Below, in pieces: positions 25,344 to 34,949 of a stretch of DNA of 64,000 nt (its first letter is position 1; each line of letters begins with the position of its first letter). A model generated the notes under the pieces. It saw only the letters and a list, made by a program, of their open reading frames with translations, was not told the DNA's origin and searched no databases. The DNA is from Leifsonia sp052114085 (GTDB lineage Bacteria; Actinomycetota; Actinomycetes; Actinomycetales; Microbacteriaceae): NCBI RefSeq assembly GCF_052114085.1, contig NZ_JBFREB010000001.1, forward strand, positions 2,914,001-2,978,000, read 5' to 3'. A program made the translations under genes and the position numbers.

Positions 25344-27659
25344 GTGCGCACGCACTGGAAAGGCCTGGCCGTCATCGCGGCCGCCGGGCTCTGCGCCACG
25401 GCCGCCCTCGCGGCGGCCGCACCGGCGACAGCCGCGACCGCCCCGTCGGTCGTCATCAACGAGGTCGAGTCGAGCGCGCCGAACGGCGGCCCCGATTGGG
25501 TCGAGCTGAAGAACACCGGTGTCGACGACGTCGACCTCAGCGGCTGGTCCGTGCTCGACAACGACGACACCCACACCGCCGTGCCGCTCCCGTCAGGGTC
25601 GGTCGTCGCCGCGGGCGGTTACTTCGTCATCGACGACGCGACGCTTGGCTTCGGCCTCGGCGGCGCAGACTCCGCTCGCCTGTACGACCCCGCGCACACG
25701 CTCGTCGACACCTACAGCTGGACGGCGCACGCCGCCGTCACGTACGGCCGCTGCCCTGACGGGACGGGGGCGTTCCGCAACACCACCACCTCGACGCAGG
25801 GCGCGGCGAACGACTGCAGCACGCCGCCCGTGCAGGTCAAGATCAACGAGGTCGAATCGGACGGCGACACCTCCGACTGGATCGAGCTCATCAACAACGG
25901 GACGGCCCCGGCCGACCTCGGGGGTTACATCCTGCGCGACGACAAGGACGCGGACGCGTTCGTCATCCCGACCGGCACCTCGGTGGCGCCGGGCGGCTAC
26001 TACACGGCGGACGTGTCGGCGTTCTTCGGCCTGGGCAGCGCCGACCAGGCGCGGCTGTTCGCGCCGGACGGCTCTACCCTCGTCGACTCGTACGCCTGGA
26101 CCGCCCACGCGACCACCACGTACGGACGCTGCCCGAACGGCACCGGCGCCTTCGCTACGACGAGCGCGCCGACGAAGAACGGGCCGAACGCGTGCCCCGG
26201 CGACGTCGTGCTCGCCGCGTGGCCGGGTGGGACCGACGTCCGCACCGTCGACGCCGCGAACGTGCTCGGCGGCAACATGAGCGGGCTGTACTACCAGGCC
26301 TCCGGGACCGCCGCGCCCGGTGTGCTGTGGGCCGTCAAGAACGGGCCGGGGACGCTGTACCGCCTGCTCTGGAACGGAACCGTCTGGACGCCGGACACCG
26401 CCAACGGCTGGGCGAACGGCAAGGCGCTGCACTACACGGACGGAACGGGCGACCCGGACTCGGAGGGCGTGACGATCACCGGCGCCGGCCCGGACGGCGG
26501 CATCTACGTCTCCACCGAACGCAACAATGCGGCCAACACGGTCAGCCGTCCCGCCGTCCTCCGCTTCGACCCGGCGCAGGCGGGCACCTCGCTCACCGCG
26601 ACGGCCGACTGGAACGTCACGGCCGATCTCCCCGTCGTCGGGCCGAACCTCGGCCTCGAGGCGGTCACCTGGGTGCCCGACAGCTATCTGACGCAGCACG
26701 GGTTCAAGGACGAGAAGACCGGCCTCGCGTACGACCCGGCGGTGTACCCGGGTCACGGCGACGGCCTGTTCTTCACCGGGCTCGAGGCGAACGGATCCGT
26801 GTACGCCTACGCGCTCAGCACCTCCGGAGCCTTCGCCCGGGTGGCGACCATCTCGACAGGGATGCCGGGAGTCATGGAGCTGCAGTTCGACGTCGAGCGC
26901 CAGGCGATCTGGGCGGTCTGTGACGACACCTGTCACGGGCAGCACGAGCTGCTGACGGTCTCGCCGTCGGGGACGTCTGCGGGGTCGTTCCAGGTGGCCC
27001 AGACGTTCTCGCGGCCCGCCGGGATGCCGGACTACAACAATGAGGGCTTCGCCGTCGCTCCCCAGGCGGAGTGCGTGGACGGGCTCAAGCCGGCGATCTG
27101 GTCCGACGACACGAACGACGGGGGCAACGCGCTGCGGCAGGGGACCGTGGCGTGCACGGTGCTGCCGGGTGGCGGCGACGGCGGGAACGGGGGCAACGGC
27201 GGAAACGGGGGCAACGGGGGTAGTGGCGGAAACGGCGGCGGGACGCCCGCCGCACCTGCGGTGACGGTCTCCACGGGGTCGGTCGCGCCGGGCGGCGCGG
27301 TCACGGTCTCGGCCAGCGGCTTCGCTGCTGGCGAGAAGGTGGAGGTGTGGCTGCACTCCGATCCTGTGCTGCTCGCCGTCGTGACGGCTGGACCGACCGG
27401 TGCGGTCTCGGCAACGGTCACCATCCCGGCGACGACCCCCGCCGGCGCTCACACGATCGTGCTGCGGGGGCAGTCGTCGGGAGCGACGGCGTCCGTTGCG
27501 ATCACGGTGACCGCCGCAGCGGTTGCGGTGAACGGTGGCGCTGCCGGATTGGCATCGACCGGCTCCGATGTGACTCTTCCGCTGGGCGCCGCGCTGCTGC
27601 TCGGGGCGACCGGCGGCGGGTTGCTGCTGGCTCGCGGCATCCGCCGCCGCTCCGCCTGA
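25344..27659 (+). CDS. Cell-surface protein with two lamin-tail domains and LAxTG sorting signal
   Basis: 771 residues. Sec signal peptide 1-32. The first lamin-tail domain (about 35-150, VVINEVESSAPNGG, WVELKNTG, DLSGW) is followed by a second (about 155-280, VKINEVESDGDTSDWIEL). A propeller-like domain follows (about 290-605; GVLWAVKNGPGTLYRL, GLEAVTWVPDSYL, NNEGFAVAP). A GNGG-repeat linker (about 612-635) precedes an Ig-like domain (VSTGSVAPGGAVTVSASGF). The C-terminus has LASTG, a hydrophobic helix and RRRS. LAxTG motifs are the usual targets of class E sortases. Phosphoesterase-like metal motifs are not evident, so a binding or structural role is inferred. GTG at 25344 follows AAGGAG. 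Confidence 0.85.
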   Translation: MRTHWKGLAVIAAAGLCATAALAAAAPATAATAPSVVINEVESSAPNGGPDWVELKNTGVDDVDLSGWSVLDNDDTHTAVPLPSGSVVAAGGYFVIDDATLGFGLGGADSARLYDPAHTLVDTYSWTAHAAVTYGRCPDGTGAFRNTTTSTQGAANDCSTPPVQVKINEVESDGDTSDWIELINNGTAPADLGGYILRDDKDADAFVIPTGTSVAPGGYYTADVSAFFGLGSADQARLFAPDGSTLVDSYAWTAHATTTYGRCPNGTGAFATTSAPTKNGPNACPGDVVLAAWPGGTDVRTVDAANVLGGNMSGLYYQASGTAAPGVLWAVKNGPGTLYRLLWNGTVWTPDTANGWANGKALHYTDGTGDPDSEGVTITGAGPDGGIYVSTERNNAANTVSRPAVLRFDPAQAGTSLTATADWNVTADLPVVGPNLGLEAVTWVPDSYLTQHGFKDEKTGLAYDPAVYPGHGDGLFFTGLEANGSVYAYALSTSGAFARVATISTGMPGVMELQFDVERQAIWAVCDDTCHGQHELLTVSPSGTSAGSFQVAQTFSRPAGMPDYNNEGFAVAPQAECVDGLKPAIWSDDTNDGGNALRQGTVACTVLPGGGDGGNGGNGGNGGNGGSGGNGGGTPAAPAVTVSTGSVAPGGAVTVSASGFAAGEKVEVWLHSDPVLLAVVTAGPTGAVSATVTIPATTPAGAHTIVLRGQSSGATASVAITVTAAAVAVNGGAAGLASTGSDVTLPLGAALLLGATGGGLLLARGIRRRSA

Positions 27660-27671
27660 CCCTGGCGTAGA

Positions 27672-27706
27672 CAGAGGGCCCGGCCGCCGCGCGGCCGGGC
27701 CCTCTG
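27672..27706. terminator. Strong bidirectional terminator hairpin
   Basis: A 16-bp perfect GC-rich stem with a 3-nt loop (CGC) between the convergent LTD-protein and recQ genes. Confidence 0.85.
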
Positions 27707-27728
27707 CGCTTTCGAACCGCTCGAACCC

Positions 27729-29702
27729 TCAGTCTGAAACGGACGCAACCACCGAGAGCAGGGCCTCCCCGTATGCCTCCCGCTTCTTGGCACCGATTCC
27801 GGGGATGCCGTCGAGGTCGGCGAGCGAGCCGGGACGAGCCGCGGCCACTGCCCGCAGCGTCGCGTCGGAGAAGACGATGTAGGCGGGCACCGACTGCTCC
27901 CGTGCCGCCTCGGCGCGCCAGGCGCGGAGCGCGCCGAACAGCGGTTCGTCCTGCGCCGCGAGGTCGCCCGAGGCGACGCTGCGAGACGACCGTGTCGAGC
28001 GTTCGGGACGATCGGGTTCGGTCCGCAGGACCACCTGCCTGCCTCCGGAGAGCACCTCGGTGCTCGCCGGTGTGATCGTCAGGACGCCGTACTCGCCTTC
28101 CGGCTTGAGCAGCTCCTGCGCGATCAGCTGCCGGGCGACGCCGCGCCACTGGCTTTCGCTCAGGTCGTCTCCGATCGACCACGTGGACAGCTGGTCGTGA
28201 CCGTACTGCTCGACGCGCGCCGTCCGCTTGCCGCGCAGGATGTCGATCAGGTGACTCGCTCCGAAGCGCTGGTTGCGCTCGCGCTTCAGTCGTACCACCG
28301 TCGAGAGGAGCTTCTGCGCCGGAACCGTGCCGTCCCAGCTCTCGGGCGGCGTCAGGCAGGTGTCGCAGTTGCCGCAGGGTCCGGACGACTGCCCGAAGTA
28401 GGCGAGCAGATTGACTCGGCGGCACTGGACCGTCTCGCACAGAGCCAGCATCGCGTCGAGGTGCTGGGTCAGCCGCCTGCGGTGCGCGAGGTCGCCCGGG
28501 GAGTCGTCGATCATCCGGCGCTGCTGCACGACGTCTTGAAGGCCGTAGGCGAGCCATGCTGTCGACGGGAGTCCGTCTCGGCCAGCGCGGCCCGTCTCCT
28601 GGTAGTACCCCTCGACCGATTTCGGGAGGTCGATGTGCGCCACGAATCGGACGTCGGGCTTGTCGATCCCCATGCCGAACGCGATGGTGGCGACGACGAT
28701 GACGCCCTCCTCGCGAAGGAAGCGCGCCTGCGTCGCGGCTCGCTGGCCGGCTTCGAGGCCCGCGTGGTACGGCAGAGCCGTCAGCCCGCGCGATGAGAGG
28801 AACTCGGCCGTCTTCTCCACCGAGTTGCGGGACAGGGCGTAGACGATTCCGGCGTCGCCGGGATGCTCCCGTGTGATGAAGTCGAGCAGCTGCTTTCGCG
28901 GTTCGGCCTTCGGGACGATCCGGTACTGGATGTTGGGCCGGTCGAAGTCGGAGACGTAGTGCTCCGCACCCTCCAGCTTGAGGCGTGTCGTGAGCTCGCG
29001 ATGGGTCGCCTCGGTCGCCGTTGCAGTCAGGGCGATGCGTGGAACATCCGGCCAGCGATCGGCCAGCTCGGAGAGCGCCAGGTAGTCGGGACGGAAGTCG
29101 TGCCCCCACTGCGAGACGCAGTGCGCCTCATCGATGGCGAAGAGAGCGACCTTCCCGCGCTCGAGGAAGCGCTTGGTCGACTCGGACGACAGCCGTTCGG
29201 GAGCGACGTAGAGGACGTCGAGCTCACCGCCGAGGTACGCGCGCTCGACCGCGGACCGCGCCGACGCATCCTGCGTGGAATTCAGGAACGCCGCGCGAAC
29301 GCCGACCGCCTTCAGCGCATCTACCTGGTCTTGCATGAGGGCGATGAGTGGCGAGACGACCACCCCCGTCCCCTCTCGTAACAGGGAGGGGATCTGGTAG
29401 CACAGGCTCTTGCCGCCGCCGGTGGGCATCAGGACGACGGCATCTCCGCCGCCGGCCACGCGTTCGATGATCTCCTGCTGCTGCCCACGGAACGTGTCGT
29501 AGCCGAACACCGTGCGCAGCGCATCCTGAGCCGTCTGGAACCGCGCCGGGGTCGCCCGAACGACGGGCGCAGCGACGGGCGCGGCGACGGGCGCGGCCAC
29601 CCGACCCGCCCGTGCGTACGGGTCGTCGAACTCGGGAGGCGGCTCCTCGTCGAGAGGAGGCGCGTCCCTGTCGTCGGGGACCCAGTCGGTGGCGGAGCTC
29701 AT
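27729..29702 (-). CDS. recQ: ATP-dependent DNA helicase RecQ
   Basis: 657 residues. After an acidic, Pro-Val-Ala repeat leader, the SF2 helicase core has LMPTGGGKSLCYQIP (Walker A), DEAHCVSQWGHDFRPDY (DEAH plus RecQ aromatic loop), ATATEATHREL, ATIAFGMGIDKPDVR and QETGRAGRDG (motif VI). The zinc-binding Cys set is C-x-RRVNLLAYFG...CGNCDTC. A winged-helix region and a C-terminal HRDC domain follow (GIPGIGAKKREAYGEALL). It unwinds DNA 3' to 5' in recombination repair. ATG at 29702 sits 6 nt after TACGAT; the open frame extends much further upstream but without support. Confidence 0.96.
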   Translation of the reverse strand: MSSATDWVPDDRDAPPLDEEPPPEFDDPYARAGRVAAPVAAPVAAPVVRATPARFQTAQDALRTVFGYDTFRGQQQEIIERVAGGGDAVVLMPTGGGKSLCYQIPSLLREGTGVVVSPLIALMQDQVDALKAVGVRAAFLNSTQDASARSAVERAYLGGELDVLYVAPERLSSESTKRFLERGKVALFAIDEAHCVSQWGHDFRPDYLALSELADRWPDVPRIALTATATEATHRELTTRLKLEGAEHYVSDFDRPNIQYRIVPKAEPRKQLLDFITREHPGDAGIVYALSRNSVEKTAEFLSSRGLTALPYHAGLEAGQRAATQARFLREEGVIVVATIAFGMGIDKPDVRFVAHIDLPKSVEGYYQETGRAGRDGLPSTAWLAYGLQDVVQQRRMIDDSPGDLAHRRRLTQHLDAMLALCETVQCRRVNLLAYFGQSSGPCGNCDTCLTPPESWDGTVPAQKLLSTVVRLKRERNQRFGASHLIDILRGKRTARVEQYGHDQLSTWSIGDDLSESQWRGVARQLIAQELLKPEGEYGVLTITPASTEVLSGGRQVVLRTEPDRPERSTRSSRSVASGDLAAQDEPLFGALRAWRAEAAREQSVPAYIVFSDATLRAVAAARPGSLADLDGIPGIGAKKREAYGEALLSVVASVSD

Positions 29703-29708
29703 ACCTCG

Positions 29709-29714
29709 ATCGTA
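29709..29714 (-). promoter_or_regulatory. -10 box TACGAT, leaderless recQ promoter
   Basis: TACGAT then CGAGGT then ATG on the minus strand. GAGG is too close to the start to serve as a normal ribosome-binding site. Confidence 0.5.
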
Positions 29715-29785
29715 ACGGCGGCCGCCGACGACGTTCCGGCCGTCGCGGATCTGTGGAGAACCCCTCATCCACACCCGCGCTCGGG

Positions 29786-29791
29786 TACCAT
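29786..29791 (+). promoter_or_regulatory. -10 box TACCAT, leaderless
   Basis: Seven nucleotides before the ATG at 29799. Confidence 0.55.
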
Positions 29792-29798
29792 CGCCCAC

Positions 29799-30362
29799 AT
29801 GCGCCGCCTGATCGTGACCGAGTTCATGACCCTCGACGGGGTCGTGGAGGCTCCCGGCGGCGAACCCACGCATCCTCACTCCGGCTGGACGATGCCCTTC
29901 AGCACCGATGACCTCCGCGCGTTCAAGCTGCGGGAGGTGCAGGAGGCCGAGTCGCTCCTGCTGGGGAGGCGCACCTACGAGCAGTTCGCCGACGCCTGGC
30001 CACCGCGCGAGGGCGTCTTCGCCGAGAAGATGAACGCCATGCCGAAACACGTCGTCACCTCCCGACCCGCCGAACTCACCTGGAACGCCACACCAGTCGA
30101 CCAGCCGGTCCGCGCGGGCATCTCGGCGCTGAAGGAGAGCGACGGGGGGCCGATCCTCGTCGCCGGCAGCGCATCCCTCGCTCGCTCGCTGCTGGTGTGG
30201 GGGCTGGTGGACGAGCTGCGGCTCCTCACCTACCCGGTGATGGTGGGCGGCGGCTTGCGGATCTTCCCGGACGACCGAGAGAAGTGGACGTTCGAACTCG
30301 CCGAGCTCGACCGCTTCGCATCGGGCGCCGTCCTGCACACGTACCGTCTGGCCGGGAGCTGA
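29799..30362 (+). CDS. Dihydrofolate-reductase/RibD C-terminal-like reductase
   Basis: 187 residues of the RibD_C/YyaP type: N-terminal VTEFMTLDGVVEAPG, LLLGRRTYEQFADAWP, KHVVTSRP, and C-terminal ILVAGSASLARSLL plus YPVMVGGGLRIF. Such proteins bind NADPH, but the substrate of stand-alone copies is usually unknown. The stop codon shares its final A with the next gene's ATG, so the two are translationally linked. Confidence 0.88.
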   Translation: MRRLIVTEFMTLDGVVEAPGGEPTHPHSGWTMPFSTDDLRAFKLREVQEAESLLLGRRTYEQFADAWPPREGVFAEKMNAMPKHVVTSRPAELTWNATPVDQPVRAGISALKESDGGPILVAGSASLARSLLVWGLVDELRLLTYPVMVGGGLRIFPDDREKWTFELAELDRFASGAVLHTYRLAGS

Positions 30363-31270
30363 TGGGCTCAGCCATCCTGGGGCTGCTCGGCGCCTTCGTC
30401 TACGGGTCCGCCGACTTCCTCGGGGGCCTGGCCGCGCGCCGGATCGGGCCGCTCCGGACCACCGCGGTCGGCGCCGTCGCGGGGCTCGTACTGCTCCTGA
30501 TCGCGCTTCCGCTGGTCGGCGGCACCTGGTCTGCCGCCGCGCTGGGCTGGGGTGCGCTCTCCGGACTGGCGGGAGCGGTGGCCGTCGCCCTCCTCTACGC
30601 CTGTCTCGCGATCGGGCCGATGAGCATCCTCTCGCCGCTGACCGCGCTGGTATCGGCACTGGTGCCGGTGACCTGGGGGCTCGTAGGCGGCGACCGGTTC
30701 GAGCCGATCGGGTACTTCGCGCTGGGTCTCGCCCTGGTCGCGGTGGTGCTGGTCGGTTTCGTGCCCGAGAAGGGAGCCGTGCGTCCGCAGACTCGCGCGC
30801 TCGTGATGGCGGTGGCCGCGGGCGCGATGATCGGGGTGTTCCTCATCATCCTCGACCAGACTCCGGATGATTCCGGCGTCGTCCCGCTGATCGCCAACCG
30901 CCTCACCAATGCGGCCATGATGTGGACCGTCGTGGCGATCGTCGTCGTGCGTGCGCGGTCACGCGTGCCGGTGGACGCGGGACGCGGGCCGGCGGCTGGG
31001 CTCACGGAAAGCGCGCGGAGCGGCATGCGGCTCGAGACCCGCGGGGTCCGGATCGCCTCAGGCGGAGGTCTGCTGGATGCGACGGCCAACCTCCTCCTCC
31101 TGATCGCGCTGCGACTCGGCGACCTCACGACCGTCTCGGTGCTGACCGCGCTCTACCCGGCGGGCACCGTGCTGCTCGCCGCCGTCGTGCTGCGCGAGCG
31201 TGTGGCGCCGGTGCAGTGGGCCGGCCTCGTCCTCGCGATCGTCGCCGCCGCGCTCCTCGCCGTCAGCTGA
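30362..31270 (+). CDS. EamA/DMT-family transporter
   Basis: 302 residues with ten predicted helices in two EamA halves (GLLGAFVYGSADFLGGLAARR; VSVLTALYPAGTVLLAAVVL with the conserved P-A-xT). A polar insert lies in the middle (about 205-235). DMT transporters export metabolites or drugs; the substrate is unknown. It is co-transcribed with the reductase upstream. Confidence 0.88.
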   Translation: MGSAILGLLGAFVYGSADFLGGLAARRIGPLRTTAVGAVAGLVLLLIALPLVGGTWSAAALGWGALSGLAGAVAVALLYACLAIGPMSILSPLTALVSALVPVTWGLVGGDRFEPIGYFALGLALVAVVLVGFVPEKGAVRPQTRALVMAVAAGAMIGVFLIILDQTPDDSGVVPLIANRLTNAAMMWTVVAIVVVRARSRVPVDAGRGPAAGLTESARSGMRLETRGVRIASGGGLLDATANLLLLIALRLGDLTTVSVLTALYPAGTVLLAAVVLRERVAPVQWAGLVLAIVAAALLAVS

Positions 31271-31322
31271 GGCACCCGGATGCGCGGAGCCGCGAGATGC
31301 GAGTCGATGTCCCAATCGCAGC

Positions 31323-31349
31323 CGAGTTGCGACGTGTTGTCACCACTCG
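31323..31349. repeat. Degenerate 27-bp palindrome related to the one at 55479
   Basis: The left arm CGAGTTGCGACGT differs at one of 13 positions from the perfect palindrome at 55479-55505; the right arm is degraded. It lies between the convergent EamA and MarR genes. Confidence 0.5.
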
Positions 31350-31360
31350 GCGAAGGGCGG

Positions 31361-31843
31361 TCAGTGGGCGGTGGGCGGAACGACCTGCGCCGCCTGCTCC
31401 AGGGCGGGGATGGCGGCACGGAGCGCGTCCACCTGCTCCGGACTCAGCTCGCCGAGCACGTCGGCGACCGCGCGGGCCCGGTCGGAGCGGGCCTCCAGCA
31501 GCAGGGCCTTCCCGGCTTCTGTTCCGGTGACGAACAGGGACCGGCGGTCCTGCGGGTCCGGTGTGCGTTCCACGAGCCCGCGGGTTTCCAGCTCGGCGAC
31601 GATCCGCGTGATGGTCGGTGCGGCCGCCACCTCGATGGCGGCGAGCTCGCTGGGGCGCAGCGGACCGTTCCGGACGATCGTCGACAGGGCGGAGAGCTGC
31701 CCGTGGCTGAGTCCTCCGGTGGAGGAGCGGATGCGGCGGTTCAGCCGCCCGACGGCCAGGGCCAGACGGCCGGACACCTCGTCGACGCCTTCGTCGTCGC
31801 GTCCGGCCGCCGGCCGATCGTCAGCTTCATGCGCTGTGGGCAC
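31361..31843 (-). CDS. MarR-family transcriptional regulator
   Basis: 160 residues if started at the GTG at 31843. The winged helix shows GGLSHGQLSALSTIV, PSELAAIEVAAAPTITRIVAEL (recognition helix) and the wing RTPDPQDRRSLFVTGT. It overlaps the MFS gene by 17 bp and is probably co-transcribed with it, so it is the likely repressor of the exporter. The start is uncertain: GAGGAAG sits only 3 nt from the GTG, and the frame continues upstream. Confidence 0.82.
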   Translation of the reverse strand: MPTAHEADDRPAAGRDDEGVDEVSGRLALAVGRLNRRIRSSTGGLSHGQLSALSTIVRNGPLRPSELAAIEVAAAPTITRIVAELETRGLVERTPDPQDRRSLFVTGTEAGKALLLEARSDRARAVADVLGELSPEQVDALRAAIPALEQAAQVVPPTAH

Positions 31844-33572
31844 CGACTTCCTCGCCTTCCTCGGTGGCCGCCTGCCGCTCGGGCGCGGCGGCCTCCTCAT
31901 GAACATACTTGCCTCCGCCGAGGAAAGAGGCGATAGCGCCGATGACGCTCATGACGGCGGCGGCGATGAAGACGACGACGAGACCGTCGTGGAAGGGCCC
32001 GGAGATGAGCTGCGGGAAGAACTCCTTGCCCGTCAGGGTGGCCCCGTCGACGTGCGGCGCGGTGAGGATGCCGGTCGGTCCGAGCAGGCTCTGGATGGGG
32101 TTGTAGCCCAGGAACGCGGCGAACAGCGAGCCGACCGGCGGGGTGTTGCCCACCTGCGTTGCGACGGCCGCCGGGACGCCATGGGAGGTCAGTCCGTTCG
32201 TCAAAGCGCTGGGCAGAGCCACCGAGAGCCCGGCGATCATCAGGGAGAAGAAGATGCCGATCGAGAGCGAGCTTCCGGCGTTCAGGGCGACGCCGGCCAT
32301 CCCGGAGGCGGCCCCGCGTTCATTCGCCGGCACGCTGTTCATGATGGCCGTCCGGTTCGGCGACGAGAAGAGTCCCGAGCCGATACCGTTCAGGCCGGTC
32401 AGCAGCGCGAACTGCCAGTATTCGAAGTTCACGGGAATGAGCAGCAGCCCCACGAAGGTCGCCGCCACGAGCAGGAGGCCGACGGTCGCGAACCCCCGCG
32501 AGCCGTACCGGTCGGAGAGCGCACCCGAGATCGGACCGGCGATGAGGAAGCCGATGGTGATCGGCAGCATGTAGATGCCGGCCCACAGCGGGGTCGCCTC
32601 GTAGCTGTACCCGTGCAGCGGCAGCCAGATCCCCTGCAGCCAGATGATCAGCATGAACTGCAGCCCACCTCGACCGATTGCGGCCAAGAACCCGGCGAAG
32701 ATTCCGGAGGAGAACGCCCGGATGCGGAACAGCCGCATGTCGAACATCGGCGCCGGCACCTTCAGCTCGACGAAGACGAAGGCGACGAGCAGCAGAATCC
32801 CGCCGATGATCGACCCGAGGACCCACGGGTTGCCCCATCCCTGACTCGAACCGCCGTAGGGCTGGATGCCGTAGGTGATGCCGGTGAGCAGGGCGATCAG
32901 GCCGATGCCGAAGGTGGCGTTGCCGAGCCAGTCGATCCGGCCGGGATTCTTCTGGCCGACTTCATGCAGCGACTTGATGGACCAGATGGTGCCGATCACC
33001 CCGAACGGCACCGAGACGAAGAACACCGCGCGCCAGTCGATCTCGGCGAGCACGCCGCCGAGGATGAGGCCGATGAAGCTTCCGGCGATCGCCGCGACCT
33101 GGTTGAGGCCGAGGGCGAAGCCGCGCTTGTTGGCCGGGAACGCGTCCGTCAGGATCGCCGTCGAGTTGGCGAACAGCATCGCACCGCCGACGCCCTGGAC
33201 GAAGCGGAAGACGATCAACCACATCGCGCCGGGCCCGCCGCTGAACGGGTCGAGGCAGAGCGCGATGGCCGCCAGGGTGAAGATCACGAACCCGAGGTTG
33301 TAGATCCTGACGCGGCCGAACTGGTCGCCCATCCGGCCGAACATCACGACCAATACCGCGGTGACGAGCATGTAGCCCATCAGCATCCAGAGCAGGTAGG
33401 ACACGTTGCCCGGCTCGAGCGGGTTGAGCTTCACGCCGGTGAAGATGGCGGGCAGAGAGATGATAACGATGGACGAGTTGATCGTCGCCATCAGCATGCC
33501 GAGGGTGGTGTTGGAGAGCGCCACCCAGCGGTAGTGCGGGTGGTCTTTGGTGAAGATGCCGGAGCGGGCCAC
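31827..33572 (-). CDS. MFS drug exporter, DHA2 (EmrB/QacA) type
   Basis: 581 residues with about 14 helices. The family motifs are visible: LGMLMATINSSIVIISLP (motif D1-like), FGRMGDQFGRVRIYNLGF (motif A, GxxxDxxGR) and FVQGVGGAMLFANSTAIL with FALGLNQVAAIAGSFIGLILGG (motif C region). It exports hydrophobic compounds by proton antiport. GTG start with AAGGA upstream; the MarR gene follows with overlap. Confidence 0.9.
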   Translation of the reverse strand: MARSGIFTKDHPHYRWVALSNTTLGMLMATINSSIVIISLPAIFTGVKLNPLEPGNVSYLLWMLMGYMLVTAVLVVMFGRMGDQFGRVRIYNLGFVIFTLAAIALCLDPFSGGPGAMWLIVFRFVQGVGGAMLFANSTAILTDAFPANKRGFALGLNQVAAIAGSFIGLILGGVLAEIDWRAVFFVSVPFGVIGTIWSIKSLHEVGQKNPGRIDWLGNATFGIGLIALLTGITYGIQPYGGSSQGWGNPWVLGSIIGGILLLVAFVFVELKVPAPMFDMRLFRIRAFSSGIFAGFLAAIGRGGLQFMLIIWLQGIWLPLHGYSYEATPLWAGIYMLPITIGFLIAGPISGALSDRYGSRGFATVGLLLVAATFVGLLLIPVNFEYWQFALLTGLNGIGSGLFSSPNRTAIMNSVPANERGAASGMAGVALNAGSSLSIGIFFSLMIAGLSVALPSALTNGLTSHGVPAAVATQVGNTPPVGSLFAAFLGYNPIQSLLGPTGILTAPHVDGATLTGKEFFPQLISGPFHDGLVVVFIAAAVMSVIGAIASFLGGGKYVHEEAAAPERQAATEEGEEVGAHSA

Positions 33573-33612
33573 GGAAGTCCTTGTCAGAGTGCGCGCGAGT
33601 ACGTGGAGATGC

Positions 33613-33641
33613 GGTTGTTTATATGCGTCAACTATATAACC
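33613..33641. promoter_or_regulatory. AT-rich imperfect palindrome, candidate MarR operator
   Basis: GGTTGTTTATA and ACTATATAACC flank TGCGTCA, about 40 nt upstream of the MFS start. It is conspicuously AT-rich here and typical in size for a MarR dimer site. Confidence 0.45.
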
Positions 33642-33762
33642 GACGACGCGCAGGCATTCCCCGAGCGAAGATCACTTTTCCAAAACTTTTGACACCCGAA
33701 CGGGTGACGCTTTTGCTGGGACACGCAACATATCCGTCCGACGCTTACAAAGGAGTATCAGC

Positions 33763-34881
33763 GTGTCACGACGTCTACGAGTCGGTCTCATCACCACTGC
33801 GGTGATCGGGGCCGGAGCAGTCCTGTTCGCCCAGGGTGCGGCATTCGCCGCCCCTCCCGCCGCCCCCGACCACCACACGCCGGCCGCAGCCGGGACCCTC
33901 CGCCAGCTCGCCTCCCAGGTCGGGCTGCGCGTGGGCACCGCCATCGACACCGACCAGCTCGCCTCGAACAGTCCCTACCGGGCGATCGCAGCGACCCAGT
34001 TCTCCTCGGTAACGCCCGAGAACGTGATGAAGTGGGAGGTGGTCGAGCCCACGCAGGGCACCTACGACTGGGGACAAGCGGACCGGCTCGTCGCGTTCGC
34101 CCAGCAGAACGGGCAGCTGGTGCGCGGCCACACGCTCGTCTGGCACAACCAGCTCCCGGCCTGGCTCACTGCGGCTGCGCCGTCGATGAGCGCCGACCAG
34201 CTGCGGGCGATCCTCAAGAAGCACGTCATCGACGAGGTCACCCACTTCAAAGGCAAGGTGTGGCAGTGGGACGTCGTCAACGAGGCGTTCAACGATGACG
34301 GAACCCTGCGCGACACCATCTGGCTGCAGAAGCTCGGCCCGGACTACATCGCCGATGCGTTCCGCTGGGCGCACCAGGCCGATCCGAAGGCGCTGCTGTT
34401 CTACAACGACTACAACATCGAGTACACCGGCCCGAAGAGCAACGCGGTCTATCAGCTCGTGAAGGATCTGAAGGCGAAGGGCGTCCCGATCGACGGCGTG
34501 GGCTTCCAGACGCACCTCGACACCCAGTACCCACTGCCGGATCTGCAGAACAACCTGCAGCGCTTCGCCGACCTCGGCCTGAAGGTCGCCGAGACCGAGG
34601 TGGATGTCCGCACGACACTCCCCGTGACTCCGGTGGAGCAGAACGCACAGGTGGCGGGGTACACCTCCACGCTGCAGGCCTGCCTGGCCGTGCGAGCGTG
34701 CCTGTCCTACACCGTGTGGGGATTCGGCGACGCGTACTCGTGGGTGCCCGGCGTATTCCCGGGCGAGGGTGCGGCGACCATCTACGACGAGAACCTGCAG
34801 CCGAAGCCGGAGTACACGGCGCTGCAGCAGACGCTCGCGCTGGCCGCAGGGGCCCCGGGTCGCTCGGATCCGCGGCACTGA
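33763..34881 (+). CDS. Secreted endo-1,4-beta-xylanase, GH10
   Basis: 372 residues. Signal peptide 1-29 (AFAA). The GH10 barrel shows VTPENVMKWEVVEP, RGHTLVWHNQLPAWL, WDVVNEAFND (acid/base Glu), GFQTHLD, VAETEVDVR (nucleophile Glu) and TVWGFGDAYSWVPG. No carbohydrate-binding module. It hydrolyses xylan outside the cell. GTG start, AAGGAG 8 nt upstream. Neighbours give no xylan-use operon. Confidence 0.95.
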   Translation: MSRRLRVGLITTAVIGAGAVLFAQGAAFAAPPAAPDHHTPAAAGTLRQLASQVGLRVGTAIDTDQLASNSPYRAIAATQFSSVTPENVMKWEVVEPTQGTYDWGQADRLVAFAQQNGQLVRGHTLVWHNQLPAWLTAAAPSMSADQLRAILKKHVIDEVTHFKGKVWQWDVVNEAFNDDGTLRDTIWLQKLGPDYIADAFRWAHQADPKALLFYNDYNIEYTGPKSNAVYQLVKDLKAKGVPIDGVGFQTHLDTQYPLPDLQNNLQRFADLGLKVAETEVDVRTTLPVTPVEQNAQVAGYTSTLQACLAVRACLSYTVWGFGDAYSWVPGVFPGEGAATIYDENLQPKPEYTALQQTLALAAGAPGRSDPRH

Positions 34882-34937
34882 GTGAACTGAGCACCGCCGC
34901 CGCTCGAGCATTCTCGGCGACGGTGTCGTATAGCCGT

Positions 34938-34943
34938 TAGCCT
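34938..34943 (+). promoter_or_regulatory. -10 box TAGCCT, leaderless
   Basis: Six nucleotides before GTG at 34950; a GTG three bases earlier is the alternative start. Confidence 0.45.
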
Positions 34944-34949
34944 CAGGTG

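Noticed and set aside
27170..27245. GNGG-coding repeats as a minisatellite or PE_PGRS-like domain
   Set aside because: The stretch is a short Gly/Asn linker between two domains of the surface protein and is in frame throughout.
27729..30659. Long recQ frame reaching to 30659
   Set aside because: The part above 29702 is antisense to the RibD-like and EamA genes; the leaderless promoter and helicase domain start support 29702.
31200..33692. 830-codon plus-strand frame
   Set aside because: Antisense to the MFS exporter and MarR genes; composed of Asp/Arg/Gln-rich sequence typical of a shadow frame.
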